From NCBI GenBank assembly GCA_031259665.1, contig JAIRLD010000091.1:1-16121 (forward strand): DNA of 16,121 nt, in the 5' to 3' direction. Positions 10,501 to 15,948 of the stretch are shown here, one piece after another; position 1 is the stretch's first letter; each line of letters starts with the position of its first letter. The translations under genes were made by a program, and so were the position numbers. Origin of the DNA: Puniceicoccales bacterium. Lineage in GTDB: Bacteria; Verrucomicrobiota; Verrucomicrobiia; Opitutales; LL51. Below the pieces are notes generated by a model. The model had not been told where the DNA came from. It did no database searches and worked only from the letters and a program-made list of their open reading frames with translations.

Positions 10501-10916
10501 CTGATGGAAAGGCTGATGTTTTCGTGGCCGTTATTAATGCCATCAAAGGGAGTCCAGATGGTCAAGAACTTTTGAAAGATATTTTGAATCGGAAAAATGG
10601 TGAATCGACACCGTTGATTCAGGCTGCACATAACAGAAATGCCGAACTTTTAAATACCATTATTGATATACTGAAAGAGGATCACGAGCTTTTGAAGGCA
10701 GTTTTGAGCGGACCGGAAGGAGATGAATTTAAGGCATTAAAAACTTTGACTGATAATGTTGTTTACGACAATCTTGTAATAGCAATCGGAAACGTGATAA
10801 ATGCTGCTGCTGCTGCTGCTGCTGCTGCGGTAGAGGTATTAAAGGCCGCAATAAATAAGTTAGTACCAGTGGCACCAGATTTAGCACCACCACCACCAGA
10901 AAATAGCGATGACTAA
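4557..10916 (+). CDS. P2: giant (2119 aa) domain A/B protein with about 30 ankyrin-like helical repeats
   Basis: I chose the ATG at 4557 because the promoter at 4512-4539 lies inside the longer frame (TTG at 4452). The extra 35 residues look like a signal peptide but read through promoter DNA. No strong Shine-Dalgarno site is seen. Residues about 1-140 are domain A (LEAFMKYGP; GKEKLARFLNNAA). Residues 175-227 contain a doubled 28-residue segment with APTYEG. Domain B follows to about 430. Residues about 450-930 hold five helical hairpins of about 80 residues (module C, turn LTPEQKAQL). Residues about 975-2100 are a solenoid of 37-residue units (type LTQAATAGNAATVAALITAC), related to ankyrin repeats; some units keep the STPLIQAA turn. 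Two poly-Ala runs and a PPPPE tail complete it. No transmembrane segment or catalytic motif is visible. Such solenoids normally bind proteins; an effector or scaffold role is inference. The name of the family is unknown to me. Confidence 0.88.
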   Translation: MDGVRDKIVKAFDEGDFFVDGAATKDTKFEQIKGATVTSEGNQIKIKMGAAGGEAKPLGNNEISDLKDALLENCQNGDAKNALQTILNGGDYQKKAQILEAFMKYGPQVLGTENGKEKLARFLNNAADQPPDNFANFLKKKAEELKQKGAVAFAVDLAANQPPGAPEKVEDPGGAVGIRKGSSAPTYEGREVDIDKLTNTENAVGIRTRSSAPTYEGSEVDINKLTKKDIQEVLETLANTPPPPGPEDIRKEVYDAAAKRFPNGPKEAIEHAVKVYFAQTKSSLDSKNCDKAEIVQYLKSNRAKHIQNAITTSTISKDNIIQAYCCPPDQDPALKKYELPDKIKNNANALSGVGYLNMVLQRNNPDINPAMMKEINEILATYEKEGIEIPHDPLDFMTEILAKFRAKNKKLFDEIDLPKNLLIPCANDAPLEEAIEIKTYCVKETKIVNIQTSSEDLLALTKTNLEKLTELALSKKPLTPKQKEELTTAYSNAKRALDEFKSRNDVNPGQFDLEQFTTLQNSLTAFETNQVFIDNKSQLEGRVVTNKKADEAAVEKPPPPPISPDIFEYFADDKLGEKPTDELLAHTADALKLAETAVKNAKIDPNAVHAPNIRMAYAGAQKAIEILEKKADLTPEQKAQLDAAKKVVEEIGKQITPLSLTKPSNDLFKTDNPEGKEANALLDQACQALGCGSAACGRARAGGNKPSDVPNVTKARDAAKIIIAELEKKENLSSEQKAQLEAAKAALLDLEYAIDPSNEKLPQMSSGKLLLDVEAKLQRYNAFMALPPEKRASAPPSQINEMNLIHNNIQSALGELMKRSSLHKLNPEQQAMLVNGLDNFKKIKHTIVNERLASVETKMGQLTKLTQSLSKPPTPEQKLQLETAYSGIKTQLKDLREKEVRNRGLPYKFEDQQKGKLEAHEKALAAFEQNHIVPSRLEDLKGAIKSEAGISSEKINAIFKDLSPNGIQKFLENKIGDTTALDALFTACKDDPAKNALKEILTSALTQAANAGAAETLKALLTAYKGNENTRKILQENLQDILKNAATAGNAETLKALVTVCKDQEGLRVALKDALPGVLTQAATAGNAATVAALITACKDNKELMGALKDALPGVLTQAATAENAGSVAALITACKDNKELRGTLKGVLPGILTQATTAGKGAVFKAVIDTLKMDHSDLLKEILKQKDGDGSIPLHAGMLISPEVAKALIDVFKGDKDTLKAALTHALNEVKNSGNAEKFSTLVAACKDNDAIKPILQGALTGILKQAAIDKNDDAIRTLTGFQAEESLKPVLQGALADVFKQVAADKNDDAIKALTNALKGEANKAIMEGALTDALTQAATDENAKALTALIPACKDEEELKPILQGALTGALKQVANSGNAKALTVLFAACKDDNDLMNALAGALPDALKEAAKAGNAGSVAALITACKGQDGLMGALKDALPDALNEAAKAGKDDACKALVTACKGDTKLMGALRGALPDALKEAAKAKQNKAFSVLFAACEDKKDLLGVLETILPNALMAAIIRSDNAAEDIRALVNICKENEKLREHLKNALPGVLIAAARPGKPDVFTAVIDTLKVDYPNLLKNVLKQKEDDNYAAALQAGILTGDANLTNALIDIFKGDNDTLKVVLPNALKEAAKAGNTNAITALVAACNEHNELVENLKTTLSDVLNYAIDTGNVDAITALVAACNEHNELVENLKTTLSDVLNHAIDTGNVDTIRALVNACKDNAELEPALRTALPVALQQAILRDTKLNAANTTLKALVAACNGNDALITILKTELTNILKDIAIDENSAKVIPIIIDILKGDDTKAILQNALANALKETITAGKNDDIKALINALKGDDTREFLEAAMADTLKSAAIPAAAAAAAAPAAALTALVNACNNAELNPILQNALIKMLRDEDADIAAFTAIFNALKTDHQDFLQAALPGVLNHAIDTGNADTITALVTAYQTDDALKPALKTALNGVLQQAAADGKADVFVAVINAIKGSPDGQELLKDILNRKNGESTPLIQAAHNRNAELLNTIIDILKEDHELLKAVLSGPEGDEFKALKTLTDNVVYDNLVIAIGNVINAAAAAAAAAVEVLKAAINKLVPVAPDLAPPPPENSDD
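5079..5236 (+). repeat. 84-bp tandem duplication in P2
   Basis: The segments beginning gcagtcggaatcaga at 5079 and 5163 are direct copies with an 84-bp period (28 residues) and only a few differences. Each encodes AVGIR, SSAPTYEG and EVDI.KLT, so the opening motif of domain B is present twice. The second copy runs directly into the rest of domain B. Confidence 0.9.
5275..5284 (+). repeat. C10 homopolymer in P2 coding sequence
   Basis: Ten consecutive C residues encode the end of Thr, two Pro and the start of a third in TPPPPG, early in domain B. The reading frame is intact as sequenced. A change of one base would end the protein near residue 245 or soon after. A second run of seven C lies at 5534-5540. 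Confidence 0.9.
5912..7345 (+). repeat. Five diverged helical-hairpin repeats (module C) in P2
   Basis: Five segments of about 80 codons (starting near 5912, 6288, 6580, 6850 and 7100) share a long helix, a turn of the type LTPEQK.QL, and a second helix. The first and last are closest: LTPKQKEELTTAYSNAKRAL against PTPEQKLQLETAYSGIKTQL, both followed by a FE(A/E)..Q..KL/TTLQ..L.AFE.N-type segment. They are diverged at DNA level, so the duplication is old. Confidence 0.75.
7480..10850 (+). repeat. Array of about 30 units of 111 bp (37 aa), ankyrin-like solenoid
   Basis: Most units are 111 bp: cccaggt occurs at 7781, 7892 and 8003. Typical units read LTQAATAGNAATVAALITAC then KDNKELMGALKDALPGV. 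Two neighbouring units at about 9490-9711 are nearly identical copies at 111-bp distance, indicating recent duplication. Special unit pairs with FxAVIDTLK and a longer KQKDGDGS-type loop recur at 8049, 9273 and 10521, giving a higher-order period of 11 units. Confidence 0.9.
10167..10190 (+). repeat. (GCT)8 trinucleotide repeat coding poly-Ala, with a second copy at 10803
   Basis: Eight GCT codons at 10167-10190 replace part of one helical repeat (IPAAAAAAAAPAAAL). A second run of eight GCT plus GCG occurs at 10803-10829 near the C-terminus. The pure codon makes both likely to vary in length. Confidence 0.92.
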
Positions 10917-10960
10917 GATCAATGAATGAAAGGGAAAACATATAAAGCCGAAAAGTGGAA

Positions 10961-11042
10961 AAATTCCATTGGAAATGGAAATTCTTCGCCAGGAATGGAA
11001 AAACTCTATTAGAAATAGAAGAATTTCACTGCGAATGGAAAT
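10961..11042. repeat. Three palindromic elements downstream of P2
   Basis: TTCCATT-GGA-AATGGAA at 10964-10980 is a perfect 7-bp stem. TCTATT-AGA-AATAGA at 11005-11019 is a perfect 6-bp stem with both arms changed. TTTCACT-GCG-AATGGAA at 11024-11040 is imperfect. They follow the 19-bp flank caatgaatgaaagggaaaa (10920-10938), which also borders the P1 stop codon. The region 10917-11086 otherwise shows no gene. Confidence 0.72.
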
Positions 11043-11086
11043 TTTTCGACATCATCCATAAAAAGTCCCCCCACTACTAATTTAAC

Positions 11087-11114
11087 TTGATTTCTTTTTT
11101 ATTTTTATTATATT
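11087..11114 (+). promoter_or_regulatory. P3 promoter (-35 TTGATT, 16 nt, -10 TATATT)
   Basis: TTGATT (11087-11092), a 16-nt T-rich spacer ending tttttat, and TATATT (11109-11114). The ATG of the P3 remnant is 21 nt beyond the -10 box. The spacer and -10 match the P4 promoter almost base for base. Confidence 0.7.
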
Positions 11115-11335
11115 TTTCTTGCAAAAATTCATCCTATGAGCGGTATGAACTTAGTCAATTTTAATCGTCAAGCTAATGATATTTTAGATAAAATACAGGA
11201 AACCACAGGAACTTCCCGCGGTAGCCTGTCGGAACGAATAACCAAGGTCGAACCCCGTGCCGTTAATGGAAAAATTCAAGGGAGAAAATTTGGCTCCTCC
11301 CCGGTGTAGGCGAAATCGATGCCAGAAATTGTAAC

Positions 11336-11758
11336 ATGCTCCTCGACTGTATGGCCCAAATGTGCGCCGGTAATGCCCCGAAATTTCTCGGATCCGGAGG
11401 CGATCAATCCCAACAAGCCCGCGCCCTAATCGCCTTCCTCAAATGCCCACAAGATCTGCGCGATAACCTCATCAAAAAGGGCAATTTTGGTAAATTCTTA
11501 CAACAATCGGCCGATATGACCGATGAAGAACTTAACCGTTCCAGCGATTTTAAACAATTCCTCCAAAGCCACTCCCCCCAACCCAAAACAACGACACCAC
11601 TATTTGAACCCCTACAAGATCCAGCCCTATCCCAACTCAATCTGCTGTTCGAAACACCCATCACGTCCACACTTACACCGCTAGCCCCACTGCAAGTCAC
11701 ACCACTAGCTCCACCGCCAGCCACATTAATGCCGACACTTACACCGCTAGCCATATGA
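11336..11758 (+). pseudogene. P3 middle fragment: C-terminal half of domain A plus start of linker
   Basis: This is the longest open piece between the two lesions of P3 (ATG at 11336; the frame itself is open further upstream). It carries the AFLKCP core of domain A and a helix ending FKQFLQSH, then the PLFEPLQDP linker. It might be annotated as an independent 140-aa gene, but it has no ribosome-binding site and its C-terminus is simply the point of the nonsense change. Confidence 0.6.
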
Positions 11759-12019
11759 CCAACCACACCGCCAGCCGAACCATTTGATAATTTTATAAAA
11801 ATATTCCAGAATTTTCAATCCCAACTGGAACGAAGAAAGCTAACTGTACTCCCCCAAACGATCCTTATCTCCAATAAGAAACCTACGCTATCTGTCGCAC
11901 CAACACTTAAGCCGTTAGCCCCATTGCCAACCACGCCACCGAAAGCCGAGCCGGTTGAATTGCCGGCACCAATATCACTAGCCCCATTGAAAGCCGAACC
12001 GGTTGAATTGCCGACACCT
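11586..12019 (+). repeat. Linker block duplicated in P1 (copy 2)
   Basis: This is the gapless counterpart of 1239-1672. It contains the nonsense change TTA to TGA at 11756. Similarity stops abruptly on the left at aaacaacgac and fades on the right after gacacc. Confidence 0.9.
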
Positions 12020-12940
12020 CAACCGCTAGCCCCGCCGAATGCTCAACGGCAATCGATACAATCCCAGACCATTCTGTCCCAATCGATCAAAAATCCAGAA
12101 AATACTAGCAGTACTAGCGCCATAGCGAAAAAAACAAACACCGAAATCCCTTACTGGGAAGGCATAACCGTAAATTGTGATACATTGACCGCCCAAGATA
12201 TCCAAACCACTCTCGCTAAAACAGGCCTCTCCGAACAGCAGTTCAATGACCTCATTAACAATATGTGCCCCAATTCCGATGCTAAGCACGCCCGAAATTT
12301 TACCATCGCCTTTTTAAAATCTATCCAAAGTCAACCGGGGAGATTCGAATCATTCGTCGAAGGTAGCGAAAACAAACCCGATCCTAAAAAAATTACTGCC
12401 CTAATCTCCAAAGGCGTACTGGCCTCCCAATGCTTAACGGGTAATCTCGTTAAGGCATTCGGTGGCCATAAACCCGAGAGAAAAAGTACCACCGAACTTT
12501 ACCAACTCAATAAACTGCCTCCATCTCTCCAAAAGGATGAAGCCGTACTCCGGGGACTTTCAAATTTTGATACCCTACTCGATGGAGCAAAATTAACCGA
12601 TGAACAAAAATCACAAATTTATAATGAAAGCGCCAAAGATTTACAAGAATTACAACAACTCCTTATGCCAAATGAAAATACGGAACGGTGGTCTTTAAAA
12701 ACGGATTTCGATCTAACACTCATGCTACTCCGAAAACTGCGGGAACGCCATGGAAACGATGCACTGATTCAAAAGCTCCGTATGCCACCCATCACCATTC
12801 CCGTCGATGATCGATTTATCCAAGTCGATCAATTGGAAAAAGATCTGGAAGCAAAAATGCAACGGGAAAAAATAGAAGCAATCCTGCGCCCTGACATTTA
12901 CGCTTACAGCATATTTTTATTTTTATTAAATTTTGCTTGA
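11924..12940 (+). pseudogene. P3 distal fragment: linker end plus domain B
   Basis: This is the 338-codon open piece after the nonsense codon, in the same frame as the middle fragment. The only early start is a TTG within the shared linker, without a ribosome site; the next ATG is at 12261, inside domain B. It encodes KAEPVELPAP phrases, then domain B (YWEG; NFTIAFLKS; a helical region with a LRKLRERHG segment). An automated caller may list it as a gene. Whether it is translated cannot be told from sequence. Confidence 0.6.
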
Positions 12941-12964
12941 CGCTTTTTTTGTTTTTATTATATT
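12937..12964 (+). promoter_or_regulatory. P4 promoter (-35 TTGACG, 16 nt, -10 TATATT)
   Basis: TTGACG (12937-12942), a 16-nt T-rich spacer and TATATT (12959-12964) match the P3 promoter. The ATG at 13000 lies 35 nt downstream and is preceded by a good Shine-Dalgarno sequence (aaaagga, 12987-12993). This makes it the best-formed start in the cluster. Confidence 0.78.
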
Positions 12965-12999
12965 TCATTTAGATTTTAACTTAAAGAAAAGGATTTATT

Positions 13000-14376
13000 A
13001 TGGGAACTGTAAATACAGATAACAGTGGTGCCGTCTTTCAAGCTTTGCAAGAGTTTGCCTCTGAGTTAAGCGTTGAAGGAGCAAAAGATGCGGAAGATAT
13101 TAAAACGCTAATGGGAAAAATTAAAAATGCGAATTCTGAAGCCACCAGCAAGGAAGTCAAACTAACAATGAAACGAGGAGACGGACCTGCCCCACAATCA
13201 CTCACAAGAACGCAATCTTCAAGATTGAATGATGCGATAATAGCTGCATGTGGTGCAGTTCGGGTAAATGTTATGCTTCGCACTAATACTCCTGAGGCTA
13301 ATGCCAAAATGCAGGTTGCTTTTATGCAATATGATCCTGAAAAGCTCAAACAGGCCGCAGCAGGTGACCCGACTGCTCGAAACGATCTTCTCGACAATTT
13401 ACAGAAAGCAGCAAAAGACGCTCAGGCAGCGCTTTTGGAAAATTCAAAGGATGAAGCAAAAAAAGTCGCTCCAAATCCGCCGCCGCCTCTGGCTCCTGCA
13501 CCGGCTCCTACTCCGGCTCCGGCTCCTGAACCGGCTCCGCCTCCTGAACCAGCGCGTGCTCCGGCTCCGACTGCAGAAGCTGCTCCGCCTCCCGCTGCAG
13601 ATCCAGTAAAAACGAAACAGCAAGAACAACGAGAATTTTTTGTCGATTATCTAAGTAATTCAATAACGCACCGCATAGACAAAGTGCAGCATGTTGCCCA
13701 TGATGCATTGAAATATGTAAATGACGAGATAAAGTCCGATCTTAGTAGAGCGCAAGATCCTGACATACAAGAAATTTACGCCGTAGCAAAGAGAACGGTA
13801 GAAAGCAACGAAATAATGCATCCAGATGCCACAAATGTAAAAGCAGCAAGGGAGATGCTTGATGAAATCAAGAATAGCGGCGTCGAAATTCTAAAGGCAA
13901 TGCCGCTAACCGGCACAGAGTTGCCTGAAGATTTCCAGGCAAAGTTTACAGCTAACCTCGCATCGTTGTCAGAATTATTTATACAAGCTGACAGTAGTGC
14001 TTTAGAATTCAAGGCTCTTAAAGAGGCTGGAAAAGAAGCCCGAAAAGAAATTGATAACAATCCAGAAATGAAAGACCTTTTACGTGACGAGAAAAGAGAA
14101 AAAATCTCTGAGCTAAGGAACAAAAAAATGGAGGAAAAAGCGGGTGAGAGAGCAGAACAGAAAAAAAAGGCATTAGAAAATCTTGCGGAAGGACTGCGTG
14201 AGCGCTATAATCCAGATGGTAAGGGGATAACGGACAATGCGATGCTCAATGAAATAAAAGAATCGCTAAAAGCCTACAGTGGTGACGATCTAAATGATGA
14301 TGAGCTTGACACCCTAATGCAAGCCTTTCAACCAAAACAAGAAGCAACATTGAATCCAGAACTAGCGATAGATTAA
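13000..14376 (+). CDS. P4: domain A protein with Pro/Ala linker and coiled coil
   Basis: This 458-aa protein starts at ATG 13000, 7 nt after aaaagga. Residues about 1-150 are domain A: VFQALQEFASELSVEGAKDA matches the P1 segment IFQKMKNAANLLGITGASEA, and QVAFMQYDPEKLKQAAAGDP matches the P1 core around IAFMKCP. Residues about 155-203 form a Pro/Ala-rich linker (APAPAPTPAPAPEPAPPPE). The remainder is helical, with a strongly charged coiled coil at about 343-397 (EARKEIDNN to EQKKKALENL). Domain B is absent. No signal peptide, membrane segment or enzyme motif is seen. The TAA at 14374-14376 is followed by 92 open codons in the same frame, so the protein may be a recently shortened form. Function unknown; same family as P1-P3. 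Confidence 0.85.
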   Translation: MGTVNTDNSGAVFQALQEFASELSVEGAKDAEDIKTLMGKIKNANSEATSKEVKLTMKRGDGPAPQSLTRTQSSRLNDAIIAACGAVRVNVMLRTNTPEANAKMQVAFMQYDPEKLKQAAAGDPTARNDLLDNLQKAAKDAQAALLENSKDEAKKVAPNPPPPLAPAPAPTPAPAPEPAPPPEPARAPAPTAEAAPPPAADPVKTKQQEQREFFVDYLSNSITHRIDKVQHVAHDALKYVNDEIKSDLSRAQDPDIQEIYAVAKRTVESNEIMHPDATNVKAAREMLDEIKNSGVEILKAMPLTGTELPEDFQAKFTANLASLSELFIQADSSALEFKALKEAGKEARKEIDNNPEMKDLLRDEKREKISELRNKKMEEKAGERAEQKKKALENLAEGLRERYNPDGKGITDNAMLNEIKESLKAYSGDDLNDDELDTLMQAFQPKQEATLNPELAID

Positions 14377-14655
14377 GAAGTAGAAGCCACCTTTGGAGGC
14401 CTGGATAATTTATTCAATGAGGTAAAAGGACAAGAAGTAGATTCAGATGAGCGGCATAATGCGTTGAAAGCACTTGGTGATGAAATAAGTAAAAAAAGAG
14501 GTGGGAGACCGAAGAAATTCGATAGTAATACACGAGAAGACATGAAACAGCAATTGGAGCAATATAATAAGGATCATTCATGTGGTTTGCAAGAGTCTGA
14601 AATAACGGGTTTAGCGGGTTATATAGCTGGCGGAAAATTATACATAACTGACTAG
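14377..14655 (+). pseudogene. In-frame continuation of P4 after its TAA
   Basis: The same frame as P4 stays open for 92 codons after the stop (EVEATFGGLDNLFNEVKGQE and on) and ends at TAG 14653-14655. The composition matches the acidic, helical P4 C-terminus, and the spacing leaves no room for a separate promoter. An internal TTG at 14464 could start a 63-aa protein but has no ribosome site. The segment contains KKRGGRPKKFD, which resembles an AT-hook (GRP core flanked by basic residues). The simplest reading is a nonsense mutation in an ancestral 550-aa P4; readthrough is possible but TAA is the least likely stop for it. Confidence 0.6.
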
Positions 14656-14675
14656 TGACAGATTCTCGCAAAATA

Positions 14676-14693
14676 TTTTCACTCCAAATTGAA
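14676..14693. repeat. Degenerate palindromic element after the P4 extension
   Basis: TTCACT-CCA-AATTGAA (about 14679-14693) is a decayed copy of the element found after P1 and P2. It sits 3' of the extension rather than after the TAA at 14376, which supports the idea that 14655 was the original end of P4. Confidence 0.4.
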
Positions 14694-14697
14694 ATCT

Positions 14698-15948
14698 CTA
14701 CGCGTTCTGGAAGGTCGAATGGTCGATCGCAGAACGCGTGCGCTTCAGAACGTTCTCCAAAAATTCTCGGATATTCCCTATCCCATCGCCCTCGCTCAGT
14801 GACATAATCTCATTCAGCAATTCTTCGAAAATCGCTGCCGCTCTCCGAAAATTACCCGCGTAAGCTTCAACTTTCCCCTCCCGGTACCGCGCCATATGAC
14901 GTGTCCGATTTCCAAAATTCTCGGCCGATTTAAAATGTTCTAGGCCTTTTAAAAAATCCCCCTCCTCTAAATAAATCTCCCCCCGTATACATTCCGCTAA
15001 CCCTCTGTCCAATCCATCGAGCTCCCCTAATGCTCCTAAGACCATCGCCCGATTCTCTAACTTCCGTAACCCGCAAACCTTCTCAAGTAAAATTTTTACC
15101 CAATCTATGCCGTCCTGCTCCCGTAATGCCTCCTCTACCCTTCGCGCTCCCTCGAAATTCCCCCGTTCCCAGTCCAATCGCATCTGTAATACCCATAGCG
15201 GAATCGACTCTGCCGTTATGCTCTGATGGCAAATCACCCGCCCTAGGGCGATAACCCGTAACGCTTCGCCAATCCGTCCCCGACGATATTGCATCTGGGC
15301 GTAAAAATAATAGTACTTTACCTCCCGAATACCCTGCTGAATCCAAGGCTCTAAATAACGTAGGGAACGCTCAAAATCCCCCCTGCGATTCCAGTACGTC
15401 GCACGATTCCAGTCAAAACGCGCCCGTAAACGCTCGCTCCTAAAAACTACATTTTCTAGCTTTTCAAAATTTTCTCCGTGCAAAAGTGCACACCCATAGC
15501 GAAATAATACCTCCTCGTCCCCATCCCGACGATATCGCTCGTCGTAAAGCGCCGCCGATAAATCATAGTCCCCATTCTGATAGTACGCATCCGCCGCCAT
15601 AATCAAATAGCGTAGGATCTCCTTCTCCTCCTTAGTTGACTTACTCGCTCGTAAATAATAGTCCGCCGCCTGACGGTAACGCTTGTCCAGAAGACAAATT
15701 TCACCCAAAAGCTCCAATAGCAATACCTCTTGCCCATCCTCAAGTCCACTCAGTAAAACTTTACCGGCTTCCTCCGCTTCATATGAATTCCAACGCAATG
15801 CTAATTCCTTAATCGCTCCGATCTGACTATCCCAGTTAAATACATATTCGCCGTAAAGAAAATAACAAAAGCAAACAAGGAACGTAAAAACATTTATTTT
15901 AGACCTTTGCCGATGATTTTTTAATTTTCTGCACAACATGTTCATCAA
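14698..15948 (-). CDS. Membrane-anchored TPR protein
   Basis: This 416-aa protein is on the minus strand, downstream of clpX. A basic N-terminus ([11 protein letters not shown]) precedes one hydrophobic stretch at about residues 18-37 ([15 protein letters not shown]), consistent with an uncleaved signal anchor that leaves the rest outside the cytoplasm. The remainder is a run of TPR-like helix pairs, for example [57 protein letters not shown] and [20 protein letters not shown] repeats mediate protein contacts; no enzymatic domain is seen. The ATG codons at 15948, 15945 and 15939 are all possible starts and overlap the clpX 3' end by 41-50 nt; none has a clear ribosome site, so translational coupling to clpX is likely. 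It converges on the P4 family with 42 bp between stops. Confidence 0.82.
   Translation of the reverse strand: MMNMLCRKLKNHRQRSKINVFTFLVCFCYFLYGEYVFNWDSQIGAIKELALRWNSYEAEEAGKVLLSGLEDGQEVLLLELLGEICLLDKRYRQAADYYLRASKSTKEEKEILRYLIMAADAYYQNGDYDLSAALYDERYRRDGDEEVLFRYGCALLHGENFEKLENVVFRSERLRARFDWNRATYWNRRGDFERSLRYLEPWIQQGIREVKYYYFYAQMQYRRGRIGEALRVIALGRVICHQSITAESIPLWVLQMRLDWERGNFEGARRVEEALREQDGIDWVKILLEKVCGLRKLENRAMVLGALGELDGLDRGLAECIRGEIYLEEGDFLKGLEHFKSAENFGNRTRHMARYREGKVEAYAGNFRRAAAIFEELLNEIMSLSEGDGIGNIREFLENVLKRTRSAIDHSTFQNA
14700..14739 (-). terminator. 10-bp inverted repeat overlapping the TPR stop codon
   Basis: ACGCGTTCTG (14700-14709) is the exact reverse complement of CAGAACGCGT (14730-14739), with a 20-nt loop. 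On the minus strand the hairpin ends inside the TAG stop. No T-run follows, so it is not a standard intrinsic terminator. It may still act as a 3'-end or processing structure at this convergent junction. Confidence 0.4.

Larger units (their letters stand above)
11136..12940 (+). pseudogene. P3: domain A / linker / domain B paralogue broken by a frameshift and a nonsense codon
   Basis: ATG at 11136 (MSGMNLVNFNRQANDILDKI) opens a 57-codon frame that stops at 11307-11309. The homologous sequence continues in another frame (GVGEIDARNCN, then LIAFLKCPQDLRDNL), as expected for loss of one base in the CCCC run at 11299-11302. That frame ends at TGA 11756-11758 inside the linker shared with P1. There P1 has TTA, so this is a single-base nonsense change. 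The same frame then stays open through the rest of the linker, domain B (YWEGITVNCDTLTAQDI, about 12147-12850) and a helical end. The last residues (SIFLFLLNFA) are read from T-rich DNA resembling the family promoter, and TGA 12938-12940 lies in the P4 -35 box, so the original C-terminus has probably been lost. No 3' palindromes follow. The pieces may still be transcribed and could act as a recombination donor. Confidence 0.72.

Noticed and set aside
11756..11758. TGA read as Trp (alternative genetic code) to keep P3 intact
   Set aside because: P1 has Leu (TTA) here, TGG serves as Trp throughout, and TGA ends P1 in this window.
12905..12940. Hydrophobic C-terminal tail of P3 (SIFLFLLNFA) as a membrane anchor
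   Set aside because: It is read from T-rich promoter-like DNA and is only about ten residues long.
15030..15254. Plus-strand 74-codon frame opposite the TPR gene
   Set aside because: It lies inside the convincing TPR coding sequence on the other strand, with no promoter or ribosome site.
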